This document shows, piece by piece, positions 46,501 to 57,400 of a stretch of DNA of 64,000 bases. Each line of letters starts with the position of its first letter. Position 1 is the stretch's first letter. This stretch comes from Brachionus plicatilis (lineage: Eukaryota; Rotifera; Eurotatoria; Ploima; Brachionidae), in NCBI GenBank assembly GCA_010279815.1, contig QEOQ01000344.1, positions 219,189-283,188 of the forward strand. Reading direction: 5' to 3'. The position numbers and the translations under genes were made by a program. The notes below the pieces were generated by a model that was not told where the DNA came from, did not search any database, and worked only from the letters and a program-made list of their open reading frames with translations.

Positions 46501-49361
46501 ATAAGGCAAATTGAAGTTCGGATCAAATTTTAATATTAAAACGATTATTTAAAATTTTAAAGATTTTGATAATTTTTAAAAAAATAAATATTTAAACAAT
46601 ATATCTGTAATGTCTAATAATGGTTCATTATCGAATTAACATCAAAGTGATTGTCCCATAATTATTTTAACAAAAGCAATCAATAATTTAAATAATTCAG
46701 GTTCAGTTAATTCACAAATTCAAATTTATAACTTTTAGATCCATTCATTCAAACTGAAATAATTTTATTTTTCTACTTTAATAAATTCTAAATTTTAAAA
46801 CAGTTAATTTTTTTGTCTTTAAAAGTAATTTTTCATTAAAATCAATTAAAATATTCAAACTTTTTAAAGTTCAATAAAAAGGGACATTTTAAAATTTTAA
46901 ATATGAAAATAAACTTGACATGGCATGTCAAGAAATTGCTTTTGAAAAAATAAATTTTTTCTCTATTTTTAAAAAAAAATATTACGGTTTATATTTTGGT
47001 CTTTTGATCTTGATCTCTAACTTCAATTTGCCCCTAAATCAATTAGAATAAACTCAAACTACTAATAATCTCAAATCGACTCTGTCAGTTGAGTGAAAGA
47101 TATATCAGGACATGACTTAGTAATTCTATTCCATTGGCTTTAAGACTAGTGGAAGAATATAAAGCAGGCTTCGAATCAAGATATATCCCAACTCTATTGT
47201 GTAATTGCTACCTTACTAATTTCATCTTTTTTTCCTGAATCATCAAAAACTTAAAATATGTATTCTGTTACTCTCTATCAAAATTTAACTAATTTAAATT
47301 TTTAATATTTCTCTATTTTTTATCTTATTTTTATTTTAAATTTTTATTTTATTTTATCTAACTTTATTTTGGCCGATAGTAAAAGTTCACCACAAATTTA
47401 TTAAATCTAGATCAAATATTATAAACAACACAAATGATGAATATCAGAACAAATTTAATATTTTATTAACAGAAATAAAAATGTTGCACATAAATGAAAA
47501 AAATGTTACAGATATATTAGAGTAATCACTAATCAATTAAAAAATTAACTATCTGAGTTAATTAATAATTAATTGAGTGATTTAATTAACTTAATGTATA
47601 ACTTATCAGTATAAATCAGATAGAAATGTGGATGAGATACAACTTAATCATATAATGAATTCAGAAAGCGTAGAACCAAAAACTCAATTGGCATGGATTT
47701 ACCGTTGACAAATAAAAGAAAAGCTGGTGGTTCTTTAAAACATGAATCAGCACTGATTACTCAACCATCTGATTTAATCGAAACAATCGAGGCTGGTATT
47801 GAAGAAAAAGACGAAGAAGAAGAATTAATTCAGCCACCAACTAAAAGAATTAATAAGGCTAGCTCACAAAACATTGCTCATGAAAAAGTTACATGTAAAA
47901 CATGCGGCGGTGAATTAAAAAAAAGAAATATTTTTATTGTGTTAACAAATGTAAACAAGATAATTAGGACTCTAATTATTATTTTTTTCTTCAATTTGTG
48001 ATGAGAATTAAAAAAAAATTATTAGTTTAATGAATTTGTTTGTATTTTTCTTTTTTTTTTACTTCTTTCTAATAAAAATTCTATTTTCTTATTTTAATAT
48101 GTGTTCGTTATTTTTTTAAATTGTTCTTATTCTAATAAATCAGTTTTTATTTTATTAAATTTGTGGTATATTTTACAATTTTTGTGGTTGAAAAATATTC
48201 ATCGTCCTTTATTTTGATTTTTATTTTGTAATCTGAAGGAGCTTTAGCTGGGTACAGATACACAAATAAAATAAATAAAAAAATAGATAATTTTAATACA
48301 ATTTGTTTAAAAAATAAAAACAGTTTTTTAAAAGAATGAATATAAATAAAAAAATTTAATTTTTTTAGTACAAGATCATTAACTTTAGGGATATCTCTTA
48401 AAATAAATGGACTTAGTTTTATTAATTAAAGCTCGAGTCACCTATAACCTAAAATTCCGATCAGTCCAATTTTAGCTATTTATTTATTATTAATAAATTT
48501 TCATAGAGAATGAAAATTTAATTTTACAACCTAGCATACATTTTTATTGTCCATTAATTAACATGAAAAAAATTTATTTTCATGGTTAGTAAGACAAAAA
48601 AAATGTCGGTATGGAAAAAAAAAACTTACTTTGACTGTCCATATCTCTAGTATAGTCCCACTGGTCTTGATCATTGCGACCAACTTTCAAAGTTTTGATC
48701 TGAAAAAAAAAATAAAAAATTTAAAAAAAAATTTTTTTTTTCAAAAATATTTTATTACATTTGAAAAGTCAATTTTGAGTGTGCAACATCCCGAGTAAAT
48801 ATCGGCGTTGTCCAGCTCTTCCTTGGCCCTTTCGGCCGAATCCCTGGTGGCAAACTCGACGAGGGCCTGCACGCCATTCTTCTTGGTGATCACAATGCGG
48901 TATATTTGTCCGAACGCGGAGCTGATCGTGTTGATGACATCGACAGTGATGGGGTAGAGAGCGTTGTGGACAGTGTAGCAGAGAACGATGCCTTGAGACG
49001 AGTCCTCGCTGTTGGCCTCGTTGGTCTCGTATTTGTTGACGAGCTTTTGGTTGAGAGAATAGTTGAAGAAGCAAGTGGAGTTGGCAATGGTGATGGGGTT
49101 TCGGGCCGAGTCGTTCACCAGGTTGATGGACGAGGTTATTTCTTCGAATTGGATGAGGGCTTGGCGCTTGCGCGGCATCAGGATTATGCGCTCGATGATG
49201 CCGTAGCGGTCCAGCGCTTCGCGTAGGTCGCCCTCGGTCGTGTACTCGGAGAGGTTGCGCGCATGCACCACATAGCTGGGCGACGGCTTCTGCGCGTTGC
49301 TGAACGAAGGCGACGACGAGTCTGTCTTCATGCGTTTGTTTGGAGGCGCGATGTTTGACAT
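43572..49361 (-). CDS. HNRNPL: Heterogeneous nuclear ribonucleoprotein L (four RRM RNA-binding protein)
   Basis: Predicted exons in transcript order: 48759-49361, 48630-48699, 44413-45026, 44303-44360, 43759-43854, 43572-43687. All phases match, giving 518 aa. RRM1 runs over about residues 31-105 (VVHARNLSE, MPRKRQALIQFE). RRM2 covers 122-201 (YPITVDVINTI, IVITKKNGVQALVEF, ADIYSGCCTLKIDF). The linker carries VGRNDQDQWDYTRDMDSQ. RRM3 contains YGNVERIKFLITKEGSAMAM, FGRKIHIHVS, then LPDGTPSYKDF and RNNRYS. RRM4 spans exons 4-6 (LFLNAGAKAPTKVKVF, SEKSTTGLAEW, YPYTFKLCYS). The nuclear splicing and mRNA regulator hnRNP L/Smooth family shares this signature throughout. An in-frame ATG at 49505 exists upstream, but MSNIAPPNKRMK is preferred. 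Exon 1 is GC-rich. The 3.6-kb second intron holds a LINE fragment with a MULE inside. Confidence 0.96.
45187..45300. repeat. hnRNP L intron segment also present at 26334-26475
   Basis: TTTAAAATCTCAACTTTGAA and ATTCGGCAACTTTA blocks are shared with the partial copy downstream of gene B. The rest of the intron 45301-46500 shows no gene. Confidence 0.7.
46505..47032. mobile_element. MITE, GGCAAATTGAAGTT family
   Basis: Left end GGCAAATTGAAGTTC at 46505. The right end is the reverse complement (AACTTCAATTTGCC) at 47019-47032. The interior is AT-rich and non-coding. It is related to 58592-59107 and shares its end sequence with the 57551-57951 foldback. Confidence 0.7.
47362..48216. mobile_element. 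Tail-only MULE-type element with 10-bp target duplication
   Basis: The element spans 47372-48206 (835 bp), flanked by CTTTATTTTG at 47362-47371 and 48207-48216. Ends are inverted (GCCGATAGT...TTCA-CCACAAATTT versus GACGATGAAT...TTCAACCACAAA). CCACAAATTT words recur near both ends in inverted orientation. The interior encodes only the C-terminal tail of a MULE transposase. Confidence 0.85.
47693..47967 (+). pseudogene. MULE transposase tail ORF with zinc-ribbon-like C-terminus, -1 frame change
   Basis: Starts MDLPLTNKRKAGGSLKHESA, then ITQPSDLIETIEAGIEEKDE and PPTKRINKAS. This is the same tail as in 1441-1689 (KKLKRGALIKTKSA, QPSELV, acidic stretch, TSKR). The first Cys pair CKTCGGELKK is in the starting frame. 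The second pair (YFYCVNKCKQDN, stop at 47965-47967) needs a -1 shift in the A-run 47917-47924. In the starting frame the ORF runs to 48001 with a hydrophobic nonsense end. There is no SWIM finger or DDE core, so the element cannot move by itself. Confidence 0.6.
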
Positions 49362-49904
49362 TTTTTTAATGTACAAATATTTTTTCTCTTTTTTTTTCTT
49401 CTTGTTGTTGTTGCTTTGTTGCTTTGTTTGTGGCCCTAAATAATATAGTGGATTATTTATCTGCGAAAGTGAAATGTCTTTCGAATTAGAAGAGAGTTGA
49501 GTCAAAGATGAATTTTGTATACGAAACGGATTTGTGAACCAAATACTTCATGTTAATGTTGGCCCAAATTATGCTCAAATTGTGCTTGGATTCGGTGTTC
49601 GATATTAACATTTCAGCGCAGCATGAAACTCATTTTTTTATAATAATTTAATATATGTCGAGATGACAAAAATTTTGTCTGATTTTTTTTTTTAGTTGAT
49701 AGGAAATAAAAATAAAAATATGACCCCTTTAGGATAGATAATGTTATAGGAGCAAAATTTTATAACACATAATTATCTGGAAATAACCAGTTAAATTAAT
49801 TATCTTTAATTTATTTTCTCTCCAAAAAGATAAATTAATAATTAATAAAAAAATATTGATTAACACATAAACTAATTGTTACCTAATATGATATATTATT
49901 TGAA
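49362..49904. other. 5' flank of hnRNP L
   Basis: Contains the 5' UTR (a run of A/G-rich sequence on the minus strand and the upstream in-frame ATG at 49505) and presumably the promoter. No element can be named. Confidence 0.4.
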
Positions 49905-50664
49905 TACAGTGGTGATTTGATAAAAGTATTTTACGAAAATTTACGTAAAATACCGTAAATTAACCAAATTTTACCACATTTTACGTAGATTAACGTTAAA
50001 TCCGAAAAGTGAAAAAGAAGTATTTTACGAAAAATTACGTAAATTTTCAGGATTTTGAGATAATTTTGGTAAAATTTGGTAAAATTAAAAACGGCCAATT
50101 CAAAATTCAAAATTTTTTGAAAAAATGTCTTTTTTTTCCAAAAATCGAAAATTTAAGACAGTTTTTTTTATAACAATTTGAAAATAACTATTTTTTTGAC
50201 CAATTTATGCAAAAAAAAACTGTCTTAAATTTTCGATTTTTGGAAAAAAAAGACATTTTTTCAAAAAATTTTGAATTTTGAATTGGTCGTTTTTAATTTT
50301 ACCAAATTTTACCAAAATTATCTCAAAATCCTGAAAATTTACGTAATTTTTCGTAAAATACTTCTTTTTCACTTTTCGGATTTAACGTTAATTTACGTAA
50401 AATGTGGTAAAATTTGGTTAATTTACGGTATTTTACGTAAATTTCCGTAAAATACTTCTTTTTCACTTTTCGGATTTAACGTTAATTTACGTAAAATGTG
50501 GTAAAATTTGGTTAATTTACGGTATTTTACGTAAATTTTCGTAAAATACTTCTTTTTCACTTTTCGGATTTAACGTTAATTTACGTAAAATGTGGTAAAA
50601 TTTGGTTAATTTACGGTATTTTACGTAAATTTTCGTAAAATACTTTTATGAAATCACCACTGTA
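49905..50664. mobile_element. Tc1/mariner-type foldback MITE, second copy, right arm triplicated
   Basis: The element spans 49907-50662, with the same ends as the 35433 copy (CAGTGGTGATTTGAT...TCACCACTG) and TA on both sides. The right arm contains three 94-bp tandem units at 50359-50452, 50453-50546 and 50547-50640, where the other copy has one. Confidence 0.9.
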
Positions 50665-50724
50665 TATTTATGAATACCCACTTATTCATCCTTTTTTTTT
50701 TATTTATTTTTTAATGTTATTTTT

Positions 50725-51335
50725 TCAGAAAATAATATCAAAAAACTACAAGCAATTCAGAATACAGCAGTCAGGTCTATTCTCAAGTTAAAATATGATA
50801 CTCCCTCCAACATCGTGCATCATGAGGCTTTTAATAAACTAAAATTACTAACAGTCTCGAATCGGCTTTTTGAATTGAGTGAGAGATATGTTGGGACAGG
50901 ACTGAGTCATTCTATTTCATTGGTTGAAAGACTGGTGAAGGAATACAAAGAAGGTTTCGAATCAAGATATATTGAATACCCAACTCCACTGTGTAATTGC
51001 TACCTTACTTTTTCTTCTTATTTTCCTGAAACTTGAACTATTCAAACATGTGCCACATGTAACAATCTATTCCAATTTATGTATTTTCAACTTTCATTTT
51101 TTTAGCTTATTTACTTTATTTTGATTCTTTTTTTCTTCTCATTTTATTAACTTTAATTTTATTTCATTTTTATTTTATTTTTTATATTTTACTTTTTAAC
51201 TTATTCTGAAGGAGCTTTAGCTCGGTACAGAAAACAAATAAATAAATAAATAATAAAAACCTTATTTTTTTTTTTTTTAATATTCTGAAGGAGCATTAGC
51301 TCGGTACAGATAAACAAATAAATAAAAATAAAGCT
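50725..51335 (+). pseudogene. LINE RT C-terminus plus two consecutive 3' tails
   Basis: The frame reads NNIKKLQAIQNTAVRSILKL, then YDTPSNIVHHEAFNKLKLLT, SNRLFELSERYVGTGLSHSI, ESRYIEYPTPLCNCYLTF and a stop at about 51036. The 3' UTR ends in hairpin GAAGGAGCTTTAGCTC-GGTACAG (51207) and an (AAATA)n tail. A second terminus with GAAGGAGCATTAGCTC follows at 51286, which suggests a further truncated insertion into the tail. This is the best preserved member of the family with this 3' end. Confidence 0.9.
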
Positions 51336-51825
51336 TCTCCCGTGATCTGCCGATTGATCGTCCCTATATATAAAATACATCCTTAACTTTACTTTAACTT
51401 AAAAAATACTATTATGATGGGACTTATAAAACCTTTAACGATTTCTCTGAATTCTATGTTGAATTTAAGAAATACTGAGCTACTTCTTTCACAATATATT
51501 CGATGAGTGGAAGTAGGTTTCTAAAAGGCGATTTAATTTTATTTTCATTTACAATTTTAAATTACTTAATCTTTTTCTTTATCTTAATCTTTATCTTACT
51601 AATTAATTAATAAAACATTAATAAAACATTATTTTTCAAAAAAATTTCTTTTTCGAATATTTATTGAATTATGTATCCTTAGTTAAAATAATCCAAAAAG
51701 ATATTTGATCTTTACACAGAAAAAAAAAATCAGATAATTATGTGTTGTCAGATTGACTCCTTTAAGATTATCTATGTTATAGTACTTTCATTCTAAAAAT
51801 AAAATGTGTTTTTAAAAAATTTTAA
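51336..51825. other. AT-rich intergenic stretch, no gene seen
   Basis: No open frame with coding character. It may contain degenerate LINE sequence (for example CTTCTCCCGTGATCTGCCG at 51335). Confidence 0.4.
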
Positions 51826-51961
51826 GAGATAAATGGTTTTTCACATTAAAAAAACTGTTCTTCACAAACTAAATACTTTTCACCACATACCAAAAACTTT
51901 TTAGCACAAATCACAACAAAACACAATTTTTTTGTGTCGAATTCAAAAAAAAATAATTTTC
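51826..51961. repeat. Direct repeat with CACAAA words, copy 1
   Basis: About 135 bp matching 53435-53570 (AGAGATAAATGGTT, AAAACTTTTTAGCACAAATC, TTGTGTCGAATTCAAAAAAA). Three to four CACAAA words are spaced about 25 bp apart, like MULE subterminal arrays. Confidence 0.65.
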
Positions 51962-52004
51962 ACACATTTAACCAAATAACTGGTTTATATAAATTTTTTG
52001 ACAT

Positions 52005-52200
52005 TGTGAATTTTAGTACAAAAAATAAAAACAAGATATTAAAAATGCCAAATCTTAAGTTGTGTAGGACCAAAACATGTTCTACAAATTGTAGCAACTG
52101 ATGGTAAAATGTAATTTTTTGTACATTTTTATATCTTCAATATCTGCAATAAATCTGCAAAATTCAGAAAATTGTGAACTTGGGTCACTTGATGAAAGAA
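52005..52200. repeat. GGCATTGTGAA-family repeat fragment
   Basis: GACATTGTGAATTTTAGTAC, AATGCCAAATCTTAAG and GGACCAAAACATGTTC match the elements at 33644 and 58037. Confidence 0.65.
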
Positions 52201-52492
52201 AACAACATTTTAGGACTTTGGTTGACAAAAAAATAAGATGTGCCAACTGGTCAAAAGATAAAATCAAGAAGACCAAAACAAACATTGGAAAATTGGAATG
52301 AACAACTCGCTGAACAAAAAGCGAAGAAATTTCTCTAGACATGAACCATGGTTTACTTCAAAAAGAGATTGTGACAGACACTGGAACCAAGAACAAAAAT
52401 CCAAACGTCAGAAACAGGTAATGAAACTAGTTCTATCAAAACCGGCACCGAAAAATATCAAATTATTTTATTTTCCTATAATTTTTCAATAA
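52190..52492 (+). other. Lys-rich open segments, not assignable
   Basis: Overlapping frames encode DERKQHFRTLVDKKIRCANW and NWNEQLAEQKAKKFL-type sequence. They could be a decayed exon, but no family is recognised and the frame is broken. 52493-53434 holds nothing supportable. Confidence 0.2.
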
Positions 52493-53434
52493 ATAGAATA
52501 TCACAGTATAAGAATAAAATAAAATTATCAAATAAAATTCTTTTATCCAGTCCGTTTAATTTATTATTCAATAATTAAAAAATATACTATCTTTATCAAA
52601 AATAAATCTTGAACTGTGGGTTTTCCAATTAGAATTATTAAAATTATTATTTTTTAGAATTAATATTTTTCAACAAAGGCTCTAATGTTAAAAAATCAAA
52701 TGGATACTATTGAGAAGACGTAGATCAACAAATAAAAATTATAAGTTAATCTTATACCATCATTATTTTGAAAACACTTTTATGAATTAATAATGAAACT
52801 TAATAGTAAATTGAAATTTTATTTTATAAAAGAACAGTAAATTATAAAATTACGTAAAATCAAAAGTTTAAGAATAAGGAATATTTTCTTATGGATTTTA
52901 GTTTTTTTAAAAAAAAAGCTAGAATAAAACAGTAAAATTTTTAATATAAATTCGTTTAATTGCAAAATGTATAAACAGATACAAAATATCGAAAAATTTT
53001 ATTTAGTATTAGTTTTGAAATTTTCTAAAATTTTTTTACACATTTAAATCCATGTCAAAAAATGCTTTATAATCTATTTTAGATTCCATTTTTCATTTAA
53101 TTTTCGTCTTTCTCATCTGTTTCAGACTCCCACATTTAATGATGCCTATTTCCATTATTGCTTCAGTTTCAATTGGTTTTATTAGGGATTTCTTCAATTA
53201 CAGACATTTTTTTTTTTATTACAGAGTGAATTCAGAGATACGGTTACATTAGTTTACATAAATGTAAAATCAAAAGTGTTAATTTGATAAATAAAATAAA
53301 TTCAAAAAGGCAATTTTCATCGAACATTATAAGCTGTATAAGAGTTTAATTTCAATCAATTTTGTATTAATAAATTAAAATGTAACTGACAAAAAATACA
53401 AAAAAAATTTACATTTTGTTATTATTTAAACTAG

Positions 53435-53570
53435 AGATAAATGGTTGTCCACAATTAAAAAAACTGTTGCCCACAAACTAAAAATTTTTCGACACAAACC
53501 AAAAACTTTTTAACACAAATCACAACAAAACACATAATTTTGTGTCGAATTCAAAAAAAATAATTTTAAA
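53435..53570. repeat. Direct repeat with CACAAA words, copy 2
   Basis: Second copy of 51826-51961, same orientation. 53571-54422 is AT-rich without a gene and presumably includes the 3' UTR of the NCX gene. Confidence 0.65.
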
Positions 53571-54422
53571 TTGTAAGGAATTTTTATTTTAGATGTGTCA
53601 AATAAACAAAAAATGTATGTGAATTTTTAAAACCCACTCCACTTTGGGCTTTTATGCATATTTTTTTTGACATTAAAATTAATTTTTGACAACAAAAAAA
53701 TTCCGAATTTTTGGAGATTAAATAAGCTTATTAAATAATACGGTATATTAATATTAAGACATTTAGATACTTTATAAAAGTTTATTAAATGTTATTAAAA
53801 TGAGCTTTAATGTTGATGAAAAGTTTATTTTAATCGGATAATTTTTGCCGGATTTAAAAAGGATGACTGAAAAATTGAGATTTTTTTTTTAATATTTTTA
53901 TTGATTTAAAAAATTTAGAAATTTAAAAGTTATAATAGAATATAATTTCTAAAAAGATAGAAAAATATAAATTGTATCTAAATTAATCTAAACTGTCAAT
54001 AGCTAATTAAAAACAAAGTTATTAGTTAAAAAGTTATTGTGAAAGAATATTTGAAGAAAAAATAAGTTAAATTAAGTAAACGATATTTTTTTAATATTTT
54101 ATTTACAAAAATAATTTTATCTAAAAAATAGACTTGGGTTTTGACAATAAATAAATAAATAAATCAATAACTTTTAAGAAAATAAATCTAATCTTTTTGA
54201 TACCCTTGACAATGCTTGTGATAGCTTATTAAATTTGATTGAAAAAAATAAATTTTCCATTATTCCAAACAATGGGTCAGAGCGACAGTCTGGCATAAGA
54301 AAGATTTAGTACATTAAATCGAGTAAATAAGGTCATGATTTAAGAAAAATAACAAACTCATTTAGACCAAAATTCTATCCTTTTGAGATCTAATTTTAAA
54401 ATATAAAATTAAATTTAAAATT

Positions 54423-57400
54423 TCAAAACTCAAATACGCAATAGGAGTCAAGTGAAGAAAGGATCACATATGCCAACCAAAGACTGATAAATACAAAAGA
54501 GGAAAAATATCTCCAACCGGTCGGGCCACCCAATTCACCGCCAATAAACTTACTTCGTCTAAACATCATCATCGAAATGGCTATGAGAGCAAAAGAACAA
54601 AACATGGTCACCGAAAATGCTAAGCTGCCCGGAACCACAACAAATCTAGTACCATTGAAATAATGATAAATCGAAGCGAACATCCAAGCTAAACCAATGC
54701 CAAGGAAAACATTGACCGCATTTGAACCAGTCACGTTGCCTACCGAACTGTCCGCATATTTATCTTGAACTGCTGCCACTTTGCTTGCAAATGTATCTAA
54801 AAAAAATGTAATTATTTAGTTTAAAATTAAATTTAGACTTCAAAATAAATTTTAATAAAATTTTTTTCAATCTACTTTTTTTTTGATTTTATTTTGATTT
54901 TCTTTATCGAAAAAATGAATTTTTTCAAGCTCAATTTTACTAAATAATTTTGAAGAATAGACTCAAGAATTTTTGAATCTAAGATACTCGCTTGAAAAAT
55001 GAAAATTGTATTCTGTCAAATCAATTGTGTCAATATTTATTTATCTTATTTATTTCAATTCAATGAACACCCTTGTAGGTGATATATAAAATTTTTTTTT
55101 AATAAAATAATGAAACAATAAGGACAAAAAAAGGTGTCAGACAAAAGTAGAGTAGTATTCGATAGCGAATTTTAAATATTGTAAATGTTTTAAATATTGT
55201 GTTAAAATACATTTAATTTTTTAAGAGCAGTTTAACCTAAAAAAAAATTAAAATAAATGATTATTAAAAAAATTTTAAATTATTTTTTTAGATGATAAAA
55301 AGAGAGAAGACAATTTTTTTTTATTAAAAGTCACTCTAAGTGAACATAAATTTAATAATTAAATTTTTGTTTTAATTTAATTTTAACTATTTTTTTAGTT
55401 CAGTTAACTGCGTATTAAAAATTTAATCTTTAATAATCATTATGAAGTGATGAATAATATTAAGATATAATTTTTTAACGCCTTTGAAATTCACCATAGA
55501 TTAAAATAATCTATTATTGTCAAATAATATGATTAGGGAGATAATATCGATAATCATCAAATCAATCAAGATTTATGAAGTAAGAAAGCTTCGTTTAATA
55601 ATTCAATATTTTAACAAGCTACTGATAACAATCAGCCTTATCTGGGAAAAAACAGCATGAAAAATTAGTTCAATCTTAACTATAATATTTTTTCTCTCAT
55701 CAAAAAAATTATTTTCCTAATGTTCCAGAAATTCAAAACTAAAGCGCTATCTGAATTTCTAATTTTTGACTATAAATTCGTAAACTATGTTATTTGAAAC
55801 CCTATTATTCATTTTTTTTAAGGGCACTATTCATGTTAAAAATTTATATCCAGGTGTCTTAAAGAACTAACCCTTTAAAAACTTGTAGGTCTTTGAGACT
55901 CTATTACTCAAAGATAAAATTAAAATCCTTTTTAAAATTTTATATATTCTGAAAGAGCATAAAATTTTCTACATCCTGGTATATTATTTTTTTTATATTT
56001 CCCTTAGTCGCAGTTAGTTGAATTTTTACAATCATCTCAGCCTACTAAACGTTGGATTAGTGTCTTAATTTAAAGTGTTTAAAGGTAGATTATTTTTATT
56101 TAGTTATTGTAAAATTAGTTATAAATTAAAAAATTCAAAGGCTGTTTAACATCTCTTTTAGTAATAAAAATTCAATAAACTGCGATATAAAGGAATTATC
56201 TATTGTGATCATCCTTATTGAAAGAAAACTTCACAATCCGATTCCTCTGTTTCAGACTCTGATAAAACAAAATTAAGTAGAAAATTTTATGCTCTTTCAG
56301 AATAAATATAATTTTAAAAAATATTATAATTTTATCTTTGAGTAATTGAGTCTGAAAGACCTACAACTTTTTATAATTTTTCCCTCTTAAACATTTTTCC
56401 TTAATTTTTTTTCCATTTTATTTTTATTCCCTTTTTTGGACGGTGTTACACAAATAACAATTGAAAATTATTTTTATTTGCAAGAAGTCAAAATACTCAA
56501 CTTCCATTTAATTTAATTTAAGTTTTTATTAAGTTTTAGATTTATTTTCAGTTTTTTTTTGGTAAAGAATACAAAAATTCATGGCTTTTAAGTACCTTTT
56601 TTTATATAGCAGCATAAGATCAATTCAATATTGAATTGATCCTCTCAATATTTTATCCAACAAATTTTGTAAAAAATTCAATAAATTTAATATTATTTTA
56701 AACAAATAAAGCTAAAAATAAACTTAATTTATAAAAAAAAAAAACATTTTTTATATTGGCTTCACAATTTTATTAAATAAAGATAAATTTTTTGATTCTT
56801 CAATAAAAGATATAAGAGAATAATATTTTTACTAACTTACAAAATTCTGATATATTGCAAATATATTGCATCAGACAACCCAACAGTATATAAATTTTTT
56901 GATATGAAGCCTGATTTAGCAAATTTTAATAAAACAATCTTGACTTGGACCTTTTTTTGGGACTTTTAAACAACAACTCTGCTTAATTCTATTTTGGTTC
57001 ACCTTTACGTGAACAAAAAAATTAATAGTGATGGGAGTTTTCTCTTTAGTTTAGTTAACTAAAACGTCCTTTAGTCGACTAGTTTTTAGCCAACTAAAAT
57101 TTAGCCTACTAGTTTTTAGTTAACTAAAATTTAGTCAACTAGCTTTTAGTTAACTAAAATTTAGTCGACTAGTTTTTAGTTAACTAATTTTTAGTCGACT
57201 AAACTAAAATTATTAACTAAAGTTTAATTTTTAAAATCTATTTTTTTTTAGAAAATTGTTACTAAATAAAAGTTATGACTAAAGCAATTAGCATGATTTT
57301 TCTGTAGCAGAAACTCAAATAAATTAAAATATGAGTAAATTATCAATTAATGATTCTTTAAACCTTTGAATTTAATTGATTATAAAATTTAGAATCAACA

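Larger units (their letters stand above)
47045..48300 (+). pseudogene. LINE 3' fragment split by a MULE insertion
   Basis: 47045-47240 is a decayed RT C-terminus (matches 50850-51030: GACTTAGTAATTCTATTCC, TTCGAATCAAGATATATCC, TGTGTAATTGCTACCTTACT). The 3' UTR runs to 47371 and resumes at 48217, followed by the terminal hairpin CTGAAGGAGCTTTAGCT (48233) and an AAATAAA-rich tail. The interruption is the element at 47372-48206. The whole lies in the hnRNP L intron, opposite to the gene. Confidence 0.85.

Noticed and set aside
48906..49226. Plus-strand 106-aa frame
   Set aside because: Antisense shadow of hnRNP L exon 1. The minus strand carries two clear RRM domains.
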